Source: Teichococcus aerophilus (GTDB taxonomy: Bacteria; Pseudomonadota; Alphaproteobacteria; Acetobacterales; Acetobacteraceae). Taken from it: a stretch of DNA of 64,000 bases. Shown one piece after another: positions 1-9,134 of this stretch; position 1 is the first letter of the stretch, and each line of letters opens with the position of its first letter. Where the stretch lies: the NCBI RefSeq assembly GCF_014490485.1, contig NZ_JACTVA010000015.1, forward strand, positions 30,337 to 94,336, read 5' to 3'. The notes under the pieces were generated by a model. It had not been told where the DNA came from. It ran no database searches and saw nothing but the letters and a program-made list of their open reading frames with translations. The position numbers and the translations under genes are program-made.

Positions 1-53
1 GCTCTACAGTAGTAAAACTCAAATTCCTTATCGTGATGAAGCAGAACTTAATC

Positions 54-956
54 ATGCTGGATTATCCCGCCCTTGCTGCGCTGGCCGCCGTGGTGCGGGA
101 AGGCAGCTTCGAGCGTGCGGCCTTTGTGCTCGGCGTCACGCCCTCCGCCATCTCGCAACGGGTGCGGGGGCTAGAGGAGCGGCTGGGCGCGGTGCTGGTG
201 GTGCGCGGCCAGCCTTGCAGCGCCACCGAGCCGGGCGCGCGGCTCTGCGCCCATGTTCGCCAGGTCTCGCTGTTGGAAGGGGAACTGACGGCCGGCATGC
301 CCGGGCTGAGCGCGGCGGAGGCGCGGCCGACCCTGCGCGTGGCGCTGAACTCCGACAGCCTGGCTACATGGTTCCCAGCGGCCGCCTCACACTTTGCCAC
401 CGGCAGCGCCGCGCTGCTGGACCTGCTGCTGGACGACGAGGAGCACACCGCCGGCCGCCTGCGCGCCGGCGAGGTCCTGGCGGCCGTGACCACCGACCCG
501 GCGCCGGTGCAGGGTTGCCGGACCCTGGCGCTGGGCTCGCTACCTTATGTGGCGGCAGCCAGCCCGGATTTCGTCCGCCGCCACTTCCCGGGTGGCGTGG
601 ACGAAGCCGCGCTGGCCCGGGCGCCCACCCTGCGCTTCGACCGCCGGGACGGCCTGCAGGACCGTTGGGCCCGGGCGGTTAGCGGGGTGCCGTTGCAGGC
701 GCCGACGCACTGGGTGCCCTCCACGGAAGGAATGCTGAATGTCAGCCTCGCCGGGCTGGGCTGGGCCATGGCGCCGCTGATGACGGCGGCGCCGCATCTG
801 GCCAGCGGCGCGTTGGTGGAACTGGTTCCGCGGCGGCGGATCGGGGTGGCGCTGTATTGGCAGCATCTGCGCCTTGGCGCCAAGGTATTGGAAACGCTGA
901 CATCCAGCGTGCGCCACGCCGCCGCCCACCAGTTGCACCCAATGGAGGAAGGCTGA
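54..956 (+). CDS. argP: LysR-family transcriptional regulator, ArgP/IciA type
   Basis: This is a DNA-binding regulator of about 300 residues. In proteobacteria ArgP senses lysine and arginine and usually controls the exporter LysE/ArgO. An N-terminal winged helix-turn-helix (FERAAFVLGVTPSAISQR) is followed by a linker helix and the two-lobed effector domain; NSDSLATWF and the later TEGMLNVSLAGLGWAMAP segment are typical of ArgP. An upstream in-frame ATG at 33 exists, but the family usually begins just before the DYPALAAL segment, so the ATG at 54 is preferred. Neither start has a clear ribosome-binding site. A divergent lysE-like target gene would lie left of the window and cannot be checked. 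The subfamily call rests on residue pattern only. Confidence 0.85.
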   Translation: MLDYPALAALAAVVREGSFERAAFVLGVTPSAISQRVRGLEERLGAVLVVRGQPCSATEPGARLCAHVRQVSLLEGELTAGMPGLSAAEARPTLRVALNSDSLATWFPAAASHFATGSAALLDLLLDDEEHTAGRLRAGEVLAAVTTDPAPVQGCRTLALGSLPYVAAASPDFVRRHFPGGVDEAALARAPTLRFDRRDGLQDRWARAVSGVPLQAPTHWVPSTEGMLNVSLAGLGWAMAPLMTAAPHLASGALVELVPRRRIGVALYWQHLRLGAKVLETLTSSVRHAAAHQLHPMEEG

Positions 957-965
957 GGCCGGGCT

Positions 966-1790
966 TCAGCCGGCCTGCTCGGGCAGCCGCATCCAGCCCG
1001 GCACATGCGGCAGCAGGCGCGCCTCGCCGCAGGTGAAGGCCTCGTCGCCCCGCACCGGCATGCGCAGCAGCGCCAGGCCCAGGCCATCCTGGCCGGAGCG
1101 CATCTCGCCCACCTCCGCGCCGCCTTCCCGCAGCACCGGGGTGCCGCGTGGCGGGACGGGGCCCTCGATAGTGACGGGGAAGAAGCGCTTCTTCAGCAGG
1201 CCGCGATACTTGGTGCGGGCCGTCAGTTCCTGCCCCATGTAGCAGCCCTTGCTCCAGGACACGCCGGCCAGCTCGTCGAAGCCGGCTTCCAGCAGGGTGC
1301 TCCTCTCCGCCTCCATGTCCTTGCTGCCGTCGGGCAGGCCGAGTGCCAGCCGGTGGCGGTCATACGCGTCGGGCGTCGCGTCCGCGGGAAGGGCCTCGGC
1401 GGCCGGGGCCAGGGCGCGCCAGCCGGCATCAGGGTGGCGCGGGTCCGGCGCCGCGATGCCGGCCGGCAGCGCGGCGCCGCCCCAGCCGGCCTGGACCGAC
1501 CAGCCCTCCAGCACCGCCAGCGCTACCTTGGAGCGCAGGCGGAAGCGGGTCAGGCGCTGCACCAGCATGGCGGCCTGGGCGGCTTCCACGTCCAGCAGCA
1601 GTCGCCCGTCCTCGGCGAAGATGAAGAAATCGGCCAGCCATTTGCCCTGCGGTGTCAGCAGCGCGGCCCAGACGGCGCGGCCCGGCACGGCCTCCGCCAC
1701 GTCGTTGGACACCAGGCCTTGCAGGAAGGCCACGCGGTCCTCGCCAGTGAGTTCGATGATGGCGCGATCGGGGAGGGAGGTCTGGGGCAT
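966..1790 (-). CDS. ygfZ: Folate-binding protein YgfZ (GcvT-like, Fe-S cluster repair)
   Basis: The protein has 274 residues and belongs to the GcvT-like tetrahydrofolate-binding family that supports synthesis or repair of iron-sulfur enzymes. The family signature K-G-C-Y-x-G-Q-E is present as KGCYMGQE, with the conserved cysteine, followed by the TARTKYRG segment. The N-terminus (AIIELTGEDRVAFLQGLVSND) matches the family's opening strand and helix. The frame stays open far upstream of the family's N-terminus, antisense to the glycosyltransferase genes, so the start is placed at the ATG before PQTSLPDRAI. It is divergent from the GT9 gene with an 85-bp gap that should hold both promoters. It converges on argP with a 9-bp gap. 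Confidence 0.9.
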   Translation of the reverse strand: MPQTSLPDRAIIELTGEDRVAFLQGLVSNDVAEAVPGRAVWAALLTPQGKWLADFFIFAEDGRLLLDVEAAQAAMLVQRLTRFRLRSKVALAVLEGWSVQAGWGGAALPAGIAAPDPRHPDAGWRALAPAAEALPADATPDAYDRHRLALGLPDGSKDMEAERSTLLEAGFDELAGVSWSKGCYMGQELTARTKYRGLLKKRFFPVTIEGPVPPRGTPVLREGGAEVGEMRSGQDGLGLALLRMPVRGDEAFTCGEARLLPHVPGWMRLPEQAG

Positions 1791-1875
1791 GTCCGCAGAT
1801 TTGGCGCGTCTGGCCCCTGGTGCAAGCGGGGTGGCGCTGCGCTGAGCGCTCAGCCGTGCTAAGCGGCGCGCAACC

Positions 1876-2796
1876 ATGCGAATCCTTTTCGTGACCTCCA
1901 CCCGGATCGGCGATGCGGTGCTCTCCACGGGACTGCTGGACCATCTGCTGCGCGTGTACCCGGATGCGCGGGTCACCGTGGCCTGCGGCCCGGTGGCGGA
2001 GGGCGTCTTCACCCGCATGCCCAACCGGGTCGAGACGATCGTCCTGCATAAGAAGCGCTTCTCCGGCCACTGGTTCGGCCTGTGGGCCAAGGTGGCGCGC
2101 ACGCGGTGGGACTTGGTGGTGGATCTGCGCGGCTCCGCCCTCGCCTGGCTGGTGCCGGCGCGGCGGCGGGCGGTGATGCAGGGCGGCCGGCGCCCCGGGC
2201 ACCGGCTGCTGCACCTGGCCGGCACGCTGGGCATCGCTCCGGCGCCCAACCCGGTAGCGTGGTTCGATGCGGCGGATACGGCGCGCGCGGTGGCCTTGCT
2301 GGGGGCGGAGGATCGCCCCTTCATCGCCCTCGGCCCCAGCGCGAACTGGGCCGGCAAGGTGTGGCCGGCGGAGCGCTTCGTGGCGCTGTTCCAGGCACTG
2401 ACGGCGCTGGGCGGGCCGCTGCCGGGCGCCCGCGCGGTCATCCTGGGCGGGCCGGGGGCGCAGGAAGCGGCGATGGTCGCCCCCGTGGTGGCGGCGCTGC
2501 CGGATGCGATCGACCTGACCGGGCGGCTGGAGCTGCATGAGGCCGCGGCGGTGCTGGCCCGCTGCGCGCTGTTCGTCGGCAATGATTCGGGGCTGATGCA
2601 TCTCTCGGCCGCCACGGGCGCGCCGACCTTGGGGCTGTTCGGGCCGACGCCGGCCAGCGAATACGCGCCGATGGGCCGCGCCGCCCGCGCCGTGTTGGCG
2701 CGCGGTGCCCCCGGCGTGGCGCCGATGGAGGCCCTGCCGGTGGAGGATGCGTTGGAAGCCGCCCGCGGCCTGCTGGCGCTGGAGCCCGCCGCATGA
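1876..2796 (+). CDS. Glycosyltransferase family 9 (heptosyltransferase-like)
   Basis: The protein has 306 residues and a GT-B fold of the ADP-heptose:LPS heptosyltransferase type. It begins MRILFVTSTRIGDAVLSTGL, the N-terminal nucleotide-fold opening of the family. The C-terminal donor site is marked by GNDSGLMHLSAATGAPTLGL followed by FGPTP. It probably adds a heptose or similar sugar to the LPS inner core at the cytoplasmic face of the inner membrane. Its stop overlaps the start of the next glycosyltransferase by 4 bp (ATGA), so the two are translationally coupled. The actual sugar donor cannot be told from sequence. Confidence 0.87.
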   Translation: MRILFVTSTRIGDAVLSTGLLDHLLRVYPDARVTVACGPVAEGVFTRMPNRVETIVLHKKRFSGHWFGLWAKVARTRWDLVVDLRGSALAWLVPARRRAVMQGGRRPGHRLLHLAGTLGIAPAPNPVAWFDAADTARAVALLGAEDRPFIALGPSANWAGKVWPAERFVALFQALTALGGPLPGARAVILGGPGAQEAAMVAPVVAALPDAIDLTGRLELHEAAAVLARCALFVGNDSGLMHLSAATGAPTLGLFGPTPASEYAPMGRAARAVLARGAPGVAPMEALPVEDALEAARGLLALEPAA

Positions 2797-3824
2797 GGAT
2801 CGCGCAGATCATGGCCGGTGCGAAGACCGGCGGCGCCGAAGGCTTCTATGAGCGGCTGACCGTCGCCCTGCACCGTTCCGGCGAGGACGTGCTGCCGGTG
2901 ATCCGGCGGGACAAGGCGCGGGCGGCACGGCTGGCGGCGCAGGGGCTGGCCCCGGTGCAACTGGGCTTCGGCGGGCCGCTGGACATGCTGACCCGGCCGC
3001 GCATGTCCCTGTTGCTGCGGCACTACCGGCCGCAGGTGGCCGTCGCCTGGATGAACCGCGCCGCGCGCCACACGCCCGCTGGCGACTGGAAGCTGGTGGG
3101 GCGGCTCGGCGGCTATTACGACTTGAAATACTACAAGCGCTGCGACCACCTGGTCGGCAATACGCGGGACCTGGTGCGCTGGATGGTGGAGCAGGGCTGG
3201 CCGGCCGGCCGCGCCCACTACCTGCCCAATTTCGCCGATGACTTCCGCGACGTCCCGCCAGCGGATCTCGGCCTGCGCCCCGGCGCGCCCCGGTTGCTCG
3301 CGTTGGGCCGGCTGCACCGCAACAAGGGCTTCGACACCTTGTTGCGCGCCTTGGCGCTGCTGCCGGAGGCGGAGCTGGCCATCGGCGGCGACGGGCCGGA
3401 AAAGAACGCCCTGCAGAAGCTGGCGGCCGAGTTGGGCGTGGCCCGCCGCGTGCGCTTCCTGGGCTGGCGGCAGGATGCCGGGGCGCTGCTGGCGGGATGC
3501 GACGTGTTCGTCTGCTCCTCCCGCCACGAGCCGCTGGGCAATATCGTTCTGGAGGCCTGGAGCGCCGCCCGGCCCGTGGTGGCGGTGGCCGCTCAGGGAC
3601 CGAGCGAGCTGATCGAGCCCGGGCGTACCGGCCTGCTGGTGCCGCAGGAATCGCCGCAGGCATTGGCCGAGGGCATCGCCGCCCTGTTGGCGGACCCCAC
3701 CCGGGCCGCCGCCATGGCCGCAGCCGGCCGGGCCGCCTGGGAAGAAGACTACGCCGAGGAGCCTGTGCTGGCCCGTTGGCGGGACGTGTTGCAGCGTATC
3801 GCCTCACCGGCGAAGGAGGGCTGA
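2793..3824 (+). CDS. GT4-type glycosyltransferase
   Basis: The protein has 343 residues and a GT-B fold. The N-terminal acceptor domain begins MRIAQIMAGAKTGGAEGFYE, with the Gly-Gly-Ala-Glu turn typical of GT4 enzymes. The C-terminal donor domain shows LLALGRLHRNKGFDTLLRAL, GGDGPEK, and the E-x7-E-like region SSRHEPLGNIVLEAWSA. It probably acts after the GT9 enzyme in building LPS core or another surface glycan. It is coupled upstream to GT9 (4-bp overlap) and sits 6 bp before the asparagine synthase-like gene, so the three genes form one operon. Substrate is unknown. Confidence 0.88.
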   Translation: MRIAQIMAGAKTGGAEGFYERLTVALHRSGEDVLPVIRRDKARAARLAAQGLAPVQLGFGGPLDMLTRPRMSLLLRHYRPQVAVAWMNRAARHTPAGDWKLVGRLGGYYDLKYYKRCDHLVGNTRDLVRWMVEQGWPAGRAHYLPNFADDFRDVPPADLGLRPGAPRLLALGRLHRNKGFDTLLRALALLPEAELAIGGDGPEKNALQKLAAELGVARRVRFLGWRQDAGALLAGCDVFVCSSRHEPLGNIVLEAWSAARPVVAVAAQGPSELIEPGRTGLLVPQESPQALAEGIAALLADPTRAAAMAAAGRAAWEEDYAEEPVLARWRDVLQRIASPAKEG

Positions 3825-3830
3825 CCGCCT

Positions 3831-5588
3831 ATGTGTGGGATTGCCGGCATCATCCTGCGGCAGGGCCAGAGCCCGGACGCCACCACCTTGCAGCGCCTGA
3901 CCGGCGCCCTGGCGCATCGGGGCCCGGACGGGTCCGGCCATCATGTCTCTGGCCCCGTGGCGCTGGCGCATACGCGATTGGCGATCATCGACCTCGCCAC
4001 CGGGGACCAGCCCCTGTTCGCCGGTCCCGCCGCGCTGGTCGGCAATGGCGAGGTGTACAACTACCGCGAGCTGCGGGCCGACAACGCCCTGGTCTGCGCT
4101 ACCGGCAGCGATTGCGAGCCGCCGTTGCACCTGTTCCGGCGGGACGGCATCGGCTTCGCGGACGGACTGCGCGGCATGTACGCACTGGCCATCCACGACC
4201 GTGTGTCCCGCCAGATGGTGCTGTCGCGCGATCCGTTCGGCATCAAGCCGATGTACCTGGCCGAGATTTCCGGCGGCATGGCCTTCGCATCCGAGCCGCA
4301 GGCGCTGATCGCCGCCGGGCTGGTGGAGCCGCGCGTGCGGGCCGAGGCGCGGTCCGAGCTGCTGCAGATGCAGTTCACTACCGGTGCCGAGACGATCTTC
4401 GAGGGCATCACCCGCCTGCTGCCCGGCGAGACGGTGGCGCTGGGCGAGGGCCGCATCCTGGAGCGCCACCGCCGCGCCGCCCTGCCCGAGGGCGGGCCGG
4501 AGGCGTTGAACGAGGACGAGGCCCTGGCGCGCTTCGAGGCCGCCTTCCGCGACAGCGTGGACCTGCACCAGCGCAGCGACGTGCCCTACGGCATGTTCCT
4601 CTCCGGCGGCACGGACAGTGCCGCGGTGCTGGCCATGATGTCCCGCCTGAACGAACAGCCGGTGCTGGCCTTCACCGCCGGCTTCGACGTCGCCGGCGCG
4701 GCGGATGAGCGGGCGCACGCCGCCGCCATGGCCAGGGCCGTGGGCGCCCGGCACGAGACCATTACCGTCACCGAGGCCGAGGTGTGGAAGCACCTGCCGG
4801 AGATCGTCGGCGGCATGGACGACCCGGCGGCCGACTACGCCATCATCCCCACCTGGTTCCTGGCCCGCCGGGCGCGGCAGGACGTGAAGGTGGTGCTGTC
4901 CGGCGAGGGCGGCGACGAGATGCTGGGCGGCTATGGCCGTTACCGCTCCGCCATGCGGCCCTGGTGGCTGGGCGGCAAGGCGCCACGCACCCACGGTGCG
5001 TTCGACCGGCTGGACGTGCTGCGCCAACCGTTGACCGGCTGGCGCGACGGCATGGTGGCGGCGGAGGCCGAGACGGCGCTGCCCGGCCGTACCCGCCTGA
5101 TGGCCGCCCAGGCGCTGGACGTGGCCGACTGGCTGCCTAACGACCTGCTGATCAAGCTGGACCGGTGCCTGATGGCGCACGGCGTCGAAGGCCGCACGCC
5201 CTTCCTAGACAGCGCGGTGGCCGAAGCCACCTTCCGCCTGCCGGATGCGCTGAAGGTGCGGAAAGGTGCCGGCAAATACCTGCTGCGCCAGTGGCTGGCG
5301 GCTAACTTCCCGGCCTCCGAACCCTTCCGGCCGAAGCAGGGCTTCACTGTGCCCGTTGGCCACTGGATCGCTGGTGCGTCGGACAAGCTGGGGCCGCTGG
5401 TAGCCGCCCAGGCTGGCGTGATGGAGATCGCCCGGCCGGAGAAGGTGACGGCGCTGTTCCGCGCCGCCAGCGGCAAGCGGGAAGGCTTCGCCGCCTGGCA
5501 CCTGCTGTTCTACGCGCTGTGGCACCGCCGGCATGTCGAAGGCCGCAAGGCGGAAGGCGACGTGTTTGCCTTCCTGGGCAAGGGCTGA
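3831..5588 (+). CDS. asnB: Asparagine synthase (glutamine-hydrolysing)
   Basis: The protein has 585 residues and two domains. The N-terminal class II glutaminase starts with MCGIAGI, so Cys2 becomes the N-terminal nucleophile, followed by HRGPDGSG and the GNGEVYNYREL substrate loop. The C-terminal synthetase domain has the PP-loop SGGTDSA and the GEGGDEMLGGY motif. It makes asparagine from aspartate, ATP and glutamine, or in a glycan operon may amidate a sugar acid. A GGAGG ribosome-binding site lies 11 bp before the ATG. It is the third gene of the GT9-GT4-asnB operon, and this context leaves a role in cell-surface polysaccharide modification open. Confidence 0.9.
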   Translation: MCGIAGIILRQGQSPDATTLQRLTGALAHRGPDGSGHHVSGPVALAHTRLAIIDLATGDQPLFAGPAALVGNGEVYNYRELRADNALVCATGSDCEPPLHLFRRDGIGFADGLRGMYALAIHDRVSRQMVLSRDPFGIKPMYLAEISGGMAFASEPQALIAAGLVEPRVRAEARSELLQMQFTTGAETIFEGITRLLPGETVALGEGRILERHRRAALPEGGPEALNEDEALARFEAAFRDSVDLHQRSDVPYGMFLSGGTDSAAVLAMMSRLNEQPVLAFTAGFDVAGAADERAHAAAMARAVGARHETITVTEAEVWKHLPEIVGGMDDPAADYAIIPTWFLARRARQDVKVVLSGEGGDEMLGGYGRYRSAMRPWWLGGKAPRTHGAFDRLDVLRQPLTGWRDGMVAAEAETALPGRTRLMAAQALDVADWLPNDLLIKLDRCLMAHGVEGRTPFLDSAVAEATFRLPDALKVRKGAGKYLLRQWLAANFPASEPFRPKQGFTVPVGHWIAGASDKLGPLVAAQAGVMEIARPEKVTALFRAASGKREGFAAWHLLFYALWHRRHVEGRKAEGDVFAFLGKG

Positions 5589-5614
5589 GGTCCGCTCTTG
5601 GATGTTGGGATAGA

Positions 5615-5860
5615 GAAGGCCGGGGAAGGAATTCCCCGGACCCCTTCTTTTCTTTCTTCAAGTTTTTGGGTGTGACCGTTGAGGTCGCGGTCCTGAAAAC
5701 GGCTTGGTGGGACGGGGGTGTTGGACCTCTGGCGACTGATGGTTCAGCCCGCGTGGCCCATTTTATAAATCACCAGGCAGCGCCCGCCTTCAGTCCTGAA
5801 GCGGTTCGCCAGACTCGCAGAAAAAAGAAGGGGTCCGGGGAATTCTTTCCCCGGCCTTTC
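5615..5860. repeat. MITE-like noncoding repeat, copy A
   Basis: This element of about 245 bp fills the gap after asnB. Its ends are near-perfect inverted repeats of about 40 bp, each built from a palindrome (CCGGGGAA...TTCCCCGG at 5620-5639 and 5835-5854) followed inward by an ACCCCTTCTTTT-type tract. The interior matches copy B at 11.1-11.4 kb when one of them is reverse-complemented: TCAGTCCTGAAGC at 5790-5802 and GGACCTCTGGCGACTGA at 5723-5739. No convincing coding frame lies inside. The rest of the gap, 5861-6050, shows nothing recognisable. Confidence 0.8.
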
Positions 5861-6050
5861 CCGCCCCTGGAAGCCGATCCACCGCCAGTCCTGAGATGAA
5901 CAACGAGTAATATTTATCACGCCTTCATCAAGCCGCGCTCAAGTCACGCGGCGTTGATAGCGGTCTATCTACTTTGTGTGCGGTTGATGCGTAGTCCTGG
6001 ACGCGGCGTTCGGCGAAAAGCGACGCTTCGTGACTGATGGAGAACACGCA

Positions 6051-6893
6051 ATGCCGGCTGCCGTCACCCTGCCGCCTCTGCCCGACCGCCCGTTGCGGGT
6101 GCGGATACCGGGTTCCAACCTGTCGCACCGCCTGCTGGCGGGTTTTGGCTTTCTGGTGCTGATCGGCCTGATGGTCGCCAGCGCGATCTTCGTCGCGCCG
6201 ACGCTGGTCACGGACTGGCAGATCCGGGACACGGCGCAGCCGGTCCTGGCCTCGCGCGTCGATGGTTCCTGCCGCAGCAAGCTGTTCATCAACACCTGCA
6301 CGGTCAACCTGACCGGCGGCAAGATCCCGAACGTGGTGTCGCGTGACGTCACCTACGTGTTCGCGGACGCGCATTCAGGCGACTACTCGGTGGAGGTGAT
6401 GGCGGACCCGCAGCACCCCGAGTGGCTGACCACCGACATGGCGCTGGACAAGCTGCCGAGCCGCATCATCACGCTGGGGATCTTCTGGCTGCTGATGATC
6501 GCCGGTCTGATCGCGGTGGCGCGTGGCATGTTGGCTAAGCGCGGGCTGAAGCGGACCATGGAGTCCTGGGACGGCCAGCGGCTGCGGGCGGTGCCGTTGG
6601 AGCTGGTCTCGGTCAATGGCAGCACCGGTATTTCCAATTGGAAGGTCAAGGCGCCGGGCGAGACCGGCAAGGGCCGCGCCTGGGCGCTGCCGGCCAATGC
6701 GCGGCCGTTCTTCATCGGCGAGGGCACCATCCTCGGCGTGACGGGCCCGCAGGGCGGGCTGGTCGCGCCGATGGATTACGGCCTGACCTGGATCGACCTG
6801 ACGGATGAGGAGCGTGCCGCCATCGGCCGCGCCATTCATCCTCACACGGCGGAGACGGTGCCGGTGCCGCCGGGTTCGCCCGCCACGGCGTAG
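6051..6893 (+). CDS. Hypothetical protein with two transmembrane segments
   Basis: The protein has 280 residues and I do not recognise the family. A proline-rich cytoplasmic start is followed by a membrane segment at about residues 28-50, an extracytoplasmic region of about 90 residues with two cysteines in the context SCRSKLFINTCTV, a second membrane segment at about 139-160, and a C-terminal cytoplasmic region of about 120 residues. The start is the ATG at 6051 because GGAG lies 8 bp before it; a GTG at 6030 is possible but has no such site. Its 3' end overlaps the convergent tenA-like gene by 52 bp. The two cysteines could form a periplasmic disulfide, which is inference. Confidence 0.75.
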   Translation: MPAAVTLPPLPDRPLRVRIPGSNLSHRLLAGFGFLVLIGLMVASAIFVAPTLVTDWQIRDTAQPVLASRVDGSCRSKLFINTCTVNLTGGKIPNVVSRDVTYVFADAHSGDYSVEVMADPQHPEWLTTDMALDKLPSRIITLGIFWLLMIAGLIAVARGMLAKRGLKRTMESWDGQRLRAVPLELVSVNGSTGISNWKVKAPGETGKGRAWALPANARPFFIGEGTILGVTGPQGGLVAPMDYGLTWIDLTDEERAAIGRAIHPHTAETVPVPPGSPATA

Positions 6894-7537
6894 AGACTGT
6901 CGAAGAAGCCGCGTTCCAGCGCCACCGCGCGCTGGAACAGGCTTTCGCACCGTGCCTGCCCGGCGGCGTTCAGCGTGGCGCCGGTCCGGTCCAGCTCCCC
7001 GCGCAGCCAGCCGACGACGTCGCGGAAGAACGGGTTGTCGTGCAGGGTGATCCACTCGGCATGGACGAAGTCGGGTGGCAGCGGGCCCTGGTGGCGCTCG
7101 GCCCAGCTCAGATACAGCCATTCCGCCACGACCAGCACGGACAGCGCACCGGCATAGCTGCGGCTCTCCGCCGCTTCTCCCATCAGGGCCTGGAAGGCAC
7201 GGACGGTCGGGTCCAGCACGGGTGCGGCCCGCTCGGCGGCGGGAATGCCCAGCGCGTCGAAGGCCCGCACGAAATAGGTGTTCTCGTCCGAGACGATCAT
7301 CGCCAGGAACTGGGCGAGGCGCAGCCGCGCCGCGTAGCTGTCCGCCGTGGCGATGGCGGCGCCCAGCAGGGCCACGAAGCGGTCGATAAACTGGTAGTCC
7401 TGCACCAGGTAGTGGCGCATCACCGCCTGCGGCACCGTGCCGGCCGAGAGCTCCCGCACGAAGCGGTGGCTGATGGCGGCATCCCAGTCCGCCGCGCTGG
7501 CCTGACGCAGGCGGGTGGAGAAGGGGGTCTCGGTCAT
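6842..7537 (-). CDS. TenA/THI-4 family protein (TenA_E-like)
   Basis: The protein has 231 residues and an all-helical TenA/PqqC-type fold. TenA enzymes hydrolyse aminopyrimidines in thiamin salvage. Typical segments are VMRHYLVQDYQFIDRFVALLG, MIVSDENTYF and the C-terminal ERGFFDSLYAVA. The active-site cysteine of classical TenA is absent: the corresponding segment reads VLVVAEWLYLSWAE, with a glutamate beside that position, as in the TenA_E branch. A GGAGG-type ribosome-binding site precedes the ATG. It is divergent from the dihydroorotase gene, and the 168-bp gap must hold both promoters. The precise substrate is uncertain, as TenA_E proteins process formylaminopyrimidine breakdown products. 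Confidence 0.83.
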   Translation of the reverse strand: MTETPFSTRLRQASAADWDAAISHRFVRELSAGTVPQAVMRHYLVQDYQFIDRFVALLGAAIATADSYAARLRLAQFLAMIVSDENTYFVRAFDALGIPAAERAAPVLDPTVRAFQALMGEAAESRSYAGALSVLVVAEWLYLSWAERHQGPLPPDFVHAEWITLHDNPFFRDVVGWLRGELDRTGATLNAAGQARCESLFQRAVALERGFFDSLYAVAGEPGGTGTVSAV

Positions 7538-7705
7538 GGCGGCGCCTCCCGTGCTGTTGGCGCGGGATAGCAGGGATGGCGCGTGCCGGGCAGGTTGCCG
7601 GGGACAGAGGTTTGGGGTGGGGCAGACGGGGCGCCCGATCTGTTCTACAGACCTCCGCACAGGCCGGCCGTGAGAGATGGGCCGAGAGAGAAGGGATATC
7701 CGCGC

Positions 7706-9040
7706 ATGACAAGCTTCGACCTCATCCTGCGCGGCGGGCGCTGCGTGCTTCCCTGGGGCGAGGTGGATGCCGATGTCGGCGTGCGCGCCGGTCGCATCGC
7801 CGCCATCGGCGACCTGCGGAGCGCCGCCGCGGCGCAGGAGATTGATTGCGAGGGGCTGCATGTGCTGCCCGGGCTGATCGACCCGCATGTGCATCTGCGC
7901 GACCCGGGCGACCCGGCGGTGGAGACCATCCCGACCGGCACGAAGGCCGCCATCCTCGGCGGCATCACCGCCGTGTTCGACATGCCGAACACCAACCCCT
8001 CCATTACCAGCCAGAAGGCGCTGGAGGACAAGCGGGCCTATGCCGAGGGCAAGACCTGGTGCGATATCGGCTTCTATGTCGGTGCCGGCATGTCCAACAT
8101 CCCCGACCTGGCGGCGCTGGAGCTGCAGCCGGATGTGTGCGCCGTGAAGGTGTTCGCCGGCTCCTCCACCGGCGACCTGCTGGTGGGTGACGATGCGTCG
8201 CTGGAGCGCGTCATGCGTTCCGGCCGCCGCCGCATCTCTTACCATTCCGAAGACGAGTACCGGTTGCAGGAGCGCAAGCCGCTCTACGCCGCCGGCGGCC
8301 CGCACAGGCTGCATGCCGAGTGGCGCGACGTGGAATGCGCCTTCCTCGGCACCCGCCGCCTGATGGCGCTGGCGCGGGAGACCGGCCGTGGCGCGCATAT
8401 CCTGCACGTCTCCACCGCCGAGGAGCTGGAATACCTGCGCGACTTCCGCGACGTCGCGACGGTCGAGGTGCTGGTGAACCACCTGTCCCAGACCGACGAG
8501 GCCTATGACCGCCTGGGCGGCTACGCGGTGATGAACCCGCCGATCCGTGACGAGCGGCACATGAAGGCCGCCTGGGCCGCCGTGGCCGATGGCACGGTGG
8601 ATTGCATCGGCTCCGACCACGCGCCGCATTCGCGCGAGGCGAAGGAACGCCCCTGGCCCGCCACCGCCGCCGGCCTGACGGGCGTGCAGACCCTGGCGCC
8701 GATCATGCTGGACCATGTGAATGCCGGCCGCCTGAGCCTGACCCGCATGGTGGACCTGATGGCTGCCGGCCCCGCGCGCGTCTATGGCGCCATCGCCAAG
8801 GGGCGGCTCTGCGCCGGCTACGACGCCGACTTCACCGTCGTGGACATGAAGCGCACCCGGACCATCGAGAACAGCTGGATCGCCTCCCCCTGCGGGTGGA
8901 CGCCGTTCGATGGGCAGACGGTCACCGGCTGGCCGGTGATGACCATCATCCGCGGCCATGTGGCGATGCGGGAGGACGAGGTCCTGGGCACGCCGACGGG
9001 CCGCCCGGTGCGCTTCGATACCGGCCTCGCGCCGGCCTGA
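7706..9040 (+). CDS. pyrC: Dihydroorotase-family amidohydrolase
   Basis: The protein has 444 residues and is a class I dihydroorotase-like metal-dependent amidohydrolase, expected to close carbamoyl-aspartate to dihydroorotate in pyrimidine synthesis. The metal-binding DPHVHLRDPG motif has histidines at residues 61 and 63. CAVKVFAGSSTG carries the lysine that would be carboxylated to bridge the metals, and GSDHAPHS supplies the catalytic aspartate. MPNTNPS is the substrate-loop region. The frame is open further upstream to a GTG at 7583, but homology begins at the ATG at 7706, which has AAGGGA about 12 bp before it. It is not next to pyrB here, so an allantoinase-like role is possible though less likely. 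Confidence 0.85.
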   Translation: MTSFDLILRGGRCVLPWGEVDADVGVRAGRIAAIGDLRSAAAAQEIDCEGLHVLPGLIDPHVHLRDPGDPAVETIPTGTKAAILGGITAVFDMPNTNPSITSQKALEDKRAYAEGKTWCDIGFYVGAGMSNIPDLAALELQPDVCAVKVFAGSSTGDLLVGDDASLERVMRSGRRRISYHSEDEYRLQERKPLYAAGGPHRLHAEWRDVECAFLGTRRLMALARETGRGAHILHVSTAEELEYLRDFRDVATVEVLVNHLSQTDEAYDRLGGYAVMNPPIRDERHMKAAWAAVADGTVDCIGSDHAPHSREAKERPWPATAAGLTGVQTLAPIMLDHVNAGRLSLTRMVDLMAAGPARVYGAIAKGRLCAGYDADFTVVDMKRTRTIENSWIASPCGWTPFDGQTVTGWPVMTIIRGHVAMREDEVLGTPTGRPVRFDTGLAPA

Positions 9041-9134
9041 CCGCCTGCGCCCTTAACGGGGCTGGCGCGGGCGGCTATGGTCCGCGCCTGAATTCAGGCG
9101 CGCGACCGCGCGCACGCTGCTGTGAGGGCCCGAG

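Noticed and set aside
966..3527. An 853-codon minus-strand open frame covering ygfZ and running through the glycosyltransferase genes.
   Set aside because: Only the last 275 codons match a family (YgfZ); the rest is antisense to GT9 and GT4 and is an artefact of high G+C content.
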